In this document: piece after piece, positions 61,469-64,000 of the stretch
Numbering within the stretch: position 1 is the stretch's first letter
Layout of the letters: each line of letters begins with the position of its first letter
Assembly: GCF_030269925.1 (NCBI RefSeq)
Contig: NC_085119.1
Coordinates: forward strand, 9,151,001 to 9,215,000
Direction of reading: 5' to 3'
DNA: 64,000 bases
Source: Bombyx mori
Lineage: Eukaryota; Arthropoda; Insecta; Lepidoptera; Bombycidae
The notes under the pieces: model-generated
What the model was told of the DNA's origin: nothing
Seen by the model: only the letters and a program-made list of their open reading frames with translations
Database searches by the model: none
Made by a program: the position numbers and the translations under genes

Positions 61469-62703
61469 TTAGTAACGGAAGTGTCCTTTGCGCGATCTCT
61501 CCTCATGGTAGACCCGCATCGGAGAATATGTACCATTCGATGCTCCGTTGGTATTTAGTCCTGAAAGAATATTTATTATTAATATACATTTGTCAACAAA
61601 TCAACTTGGAACAGTAAAATCTAGTTTACCTTTTGCATCAAGAAGTCCATCCACTGTGGAAGCTTTCGGAACAAACAATGATATTTCATCATGACATTAA
61701 ATTCAAAAGTCATACAATACGGTTTAGTAGTACAGTATATTTTTATAGACTGATATTATCGAAAATACTTTATTTTCATTTGTTTGTAAGTTTCACAAAT
61801 TATTTGATACTAGCGACCCGCCCTCGCTTCGCCTCGGAAACATTAAATTTTATTATTGATAGTTGAGTCCCGCGATGTTACCCGCGGTTATTGTCGTACC
61901 GCGGGTGACGCCGCGGGGCGAAGCTAGTCTAAAAAAAGTAGCCTAAGTTACTCCTTACATCATCAGCTACCTGTCAGTGAAAGTCCCGTCAAAATCGGTC
62001 CAGCCGTCCCAGAGATTAGCCGGAACAAACAGACAGACAGACAGACAAACAAAAATTGTAAAAAATGCTATTTTGGTGTATGTACCGTATATATATTCAT
62101 ATGCATGTAGTAAAAAGCGGTTATTTTAATATTACAAACAGACACTCCAATTATATTTATATGTACAGATTGACTAATGAATCGAATTAAATTGAATGAA
62201 TACTCACCCTGTAATAAATGTTGAGGCGGAGAGACTGCTTGAGCTGCACATCGCGGGGCAAGTAACAAATGATAGAGTGTCAAATATATAGCTGCTACCA
62301 ACAAGGAAACTACACCAAGGGCTTCATACGTTACACGGGCAGATTGCAGCTGTAACGACACCATCCCACTAATAATGGCTCCAATGCAGCGTCCTAAAAA
62401 ACCAACGCCATCTCTGTTTATTAAATGGTCCGTAGTCATCGTATGCAAAATGAATGTTACTAGATTAAAGGAATTTTAAAGATAGAAGTAATGATACTCC
62501 TCTATTGTATCCTGGTATTTTAGGTAGCTACTTACCTAAACAGAAATGAGCGATGACTGGTAGTGCTTGTCCTGTAGTAGTGTACTTGCGAGGAATCAAG
62601 TGACGGAAGTATAGTATTGCAGTCACCCAAACCAAACTAAGTGTAAACACTTCCAATATTTCACAGACTGCCACCAAACTGTATTCATTACTGCTAGCTA
62701 AAC
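61469..62703 (-). CDS. Major-facilitator-type membrane protein, C-terminal exons (MFSD6-like)
   Basis: Four in-phase exons: 62703-62536, 62459-62208, 61662-61630 and 61560-61469, each with phase 1 junctions and good splice sites (donors GTAAGT, GTGAGT, GTAAAC). They encode about 180 residues: membrane segments (VCEILEVFTLSLVWVTAILY; GAIISGMVSLQLQ; EALGVVSLLVAAIYLTLYHL), the turn DGVGFLGRCIGAIISG typical of late MFS helices, and a hydrophilic tail ending SPMRVYHEERSRKGHFRY. The substrate is unknown. The layout suggests the MFSD6/MFS_1-like group, but that is tentative. The 5' exons must lie right of 62703, beyond the maT transposon and probably outside the window. Confidence 0.7.
61808..62055. 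repeat. Interspersed repeat with GC-rich hairpin and ACAG repeats
   Basis: Begins ACTAGCGACCCGCCCTCGCT as at 17799, contains a GC-rich self-complementary stretch (CCCGCGG/CCGCGGG near 61872-61918), and ends with a CAGACAGACAGACAGA run near 62030. The phrase AAATCGGTCCAGCCGTCCCA is common to many moth repeats. It lies in an intron of the MFS-type gene. Confidence 0.6.
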
Positions 62704-62834
62704 CTGTAATTTTTACCAAATACCTAGTCAGGTCATAAATTCTGTCACATGTTTAATGTAAAATAATTGAAACAAGTTTATTCATTATGTAACCATTCAT
62801 ATACCAAAATGAACTTAACAAAACATAGATTCTT

Positions 62835-63985
62835 ATGACACTAAAGTTTATTCAAAATGACCTCCGTGATTTTGAATACAGGCCTTCAATCTGCGCGGCC
62901 AGTCGTCTATCGCAGCACGAACGAGGTCCATGTCAATATCGGCGGCTGCCTTAATCAAGGATGTCTTGAGTGACTCCGAATTGGGATGAGGCTTTGAGCA
63001 CGCCTTTTCCTCCAAGTGTTGCCATATCTTGTAATCTAACGGATTCAAATCTGGACTGGAGGAGGGCCAGTCTTCGTGCCGGATGAAGTCGATTTCACGC
63101 GCCGCCAGCCAGTCTTGTGTGCTCTTCGCTCTATGAGCTGGCGCCGAATCTTGTTGGAATACCCAGTGCCTGTTATTGAACATGGTATGAGAAACAGGTT
63201 CCACAAGGTTCGTCAGGACTGTATTTTAATACACAACTGCATTCGTTTTTACACCTTTCTCACAAAAATGTACCTCTGTTAAGCCCCAATAAGAAACTCC
63301 CAACCATACCATGAGCGAGGATGGAAAATGACCTCGTTGGACACGCGGAATACGGTTGCTCGCTTCTTCACTACTGTGTGCGTACACCTTATCATTTTGT
63401 TTGTTGTAGCTCTCTTCTACGGTAAAAATTTTTTCATCCGAAAAAAGAATTTCCCGATATTTTTTTCCCGCGTACCGCTTCAGCAAAGCGCGGCATCTCT
63501 TCAGTCTCAGGTCCATTAGACGAACATTCAAACGATGTCCTGTTTTTCTTCGATATGCCCGAAGCCCTAAGTCTTCATTTATCACCCTTTTCACCGTGGT
63601 TCTGCTTAACCCCATCTGAAGGGCCAACAGTTTCTGCTTACGTTTGGGATTTCTTTGAATTCGCGCCTTCACAGCTTTTATCACTGCTGGAGTCCTAACA
63701 GACCGAGGGCGACCACTTCTTGACCTGTCATCTACACTAGAGTCTTCATTGTATCGTTTGATGGTACGATAAACGAATCTTTTGGTTATATTCAAATTTT
63801 TCAGTATGTTAAAAATTTGAATTGGCGCGTAACCGCAACGATGCAACGCAATAACTGCAACACGGTCTTCTTTAAGCGTCCACTCCATATTTAAAAATTA
63901 GTAAAAATTATAAAAGTATACATTTTTATTTTCATGAACAATTCGAAATTCGAATTCAATAAACTTTTTTGTGGCCAGCATTCTA
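62835..63985 (-). mobile_element. maT-type mariner transposon
   Basis: Transposase gene on the minus strand, with imperfect inverted ends sharing AGTTTATT at about 62845 and, complemented, about 63963. The spacing (about 1.15 kb) suits a mariner/maT element of full length. It may reach within 20 bases of the window's right end, so the outer boundary is approximate. It lies in the same orientation as, and probably in an intron of, the MFS-type gene. Confidence 0.8.
62848..63888 (-). pseudogene. maT (DD37D) mariner transposase, one in-frame stop
   Basis: Frame of 346 codons plus the terminal stop, broken only by a TAA at 63228-63226. The N-terminus has helix-turn-helix DNA-binding regions (CGYAPIQIFNILKNLN; LQMGLSRTTVKRVI) joined by a GRPRSVRTP-type hook. 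The first catalytic Asp is in ILFSDEKIF, the second in VFQQDSAPAHRA, and the third in NPLDYKIW, 37 residues later, the maT spacing. The stop falls between the first and second Asp, so no full enzyme is made. It resembles the Bombyx Bmmar1 group by spacing; the family name is unverified. Confidence 0.9.
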
Positions 63986-64000
63986 AAAGAAAAGTTTTTA

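Noticed and set aside
1..64000. CRISPR arrays, bacterial operons, riboswitches or plasmid origins
   Set aside because: The composition, introns and retroelements are those of an insect nuclear genome; no regularly spaced direct repeats were seen.

Overview
The window is nuclear DNA of a moth, most likely a Bombyx silkworm. The evidence is AT-rich intergenic DNA, introns with canonical GT/AG splice sites, insect-type proteins, and many copies of a tRNA-headed SINE and of LINE tails typical of Bombyx. The species call is an inference. No bacterial, plasmid or CRISPR features were seen. Exon models were read by hand and checked by frame continuity; the complete ones sum to a multiple of three.

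Host genes, left to right: (1) a mitochondrial translation initiation factor 3 gene (minus, 3040-4185; last part of the C-terminal domain not found). (2) Ribosomal protein L39 (plus, 5764-8455, three exons, complete, 51 aa). (3) An unrecognised 92-aa gene (minus, 10110-10574, three exons). (4) A bestrophin chloride channel gene (minus, 11745-38022, eleven exons, 633 aa), whose first exon lies 14 kb from the second. (5) A gene encoding an ADD (ATRX-DNMT3) zinc-finger protein without a helicase, like insect ADD1 (plus, 41425-54888, nine exons, 903 aa). (6) The 3' part of a major-facilitator (MFSD6-like) gene (minus, 61469-62703); its 5' exons lie to the right.

Much of the remaining sequence is mobile DNA. 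Intron 4 of the ADD gene holds a nearly full-length Jockey-type LINE (42627-47788) with two open ORFs, a poly(A) tail and a 12-bp target-site duplication. It sits inside an older decayed LINE that also carries a SINE. About ten shorter repeats elsewhere are 5'-truncated or partial copies of the same LINE family (called J1 here). A second LINE group (called J2 here) ends in a tail that the tRNA-headed SINE shares. Also present: R1-type and RTE-type LINE remnants, an internally deleted Helitron with both termini, a maT-type (DD37D) mariner with one in-frame stop, a DD34D mariner remnant, a Tc1/IS630-type remnant with inverted ends, and two MITE-like inverted-repeat elements.

The most unusual local observation is a duplicated piece of bestrophin exon 3, with its splice acceptor, intron flank and adjoining J1 insertion. 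It lies at 39178-39530, upstream of the bestrophin start and flanked by J1-derived sequence. I found no convincing new multi-gene system. The novelty here lies in the retroelement relationships, the exon duplication and the unidentified small gene.
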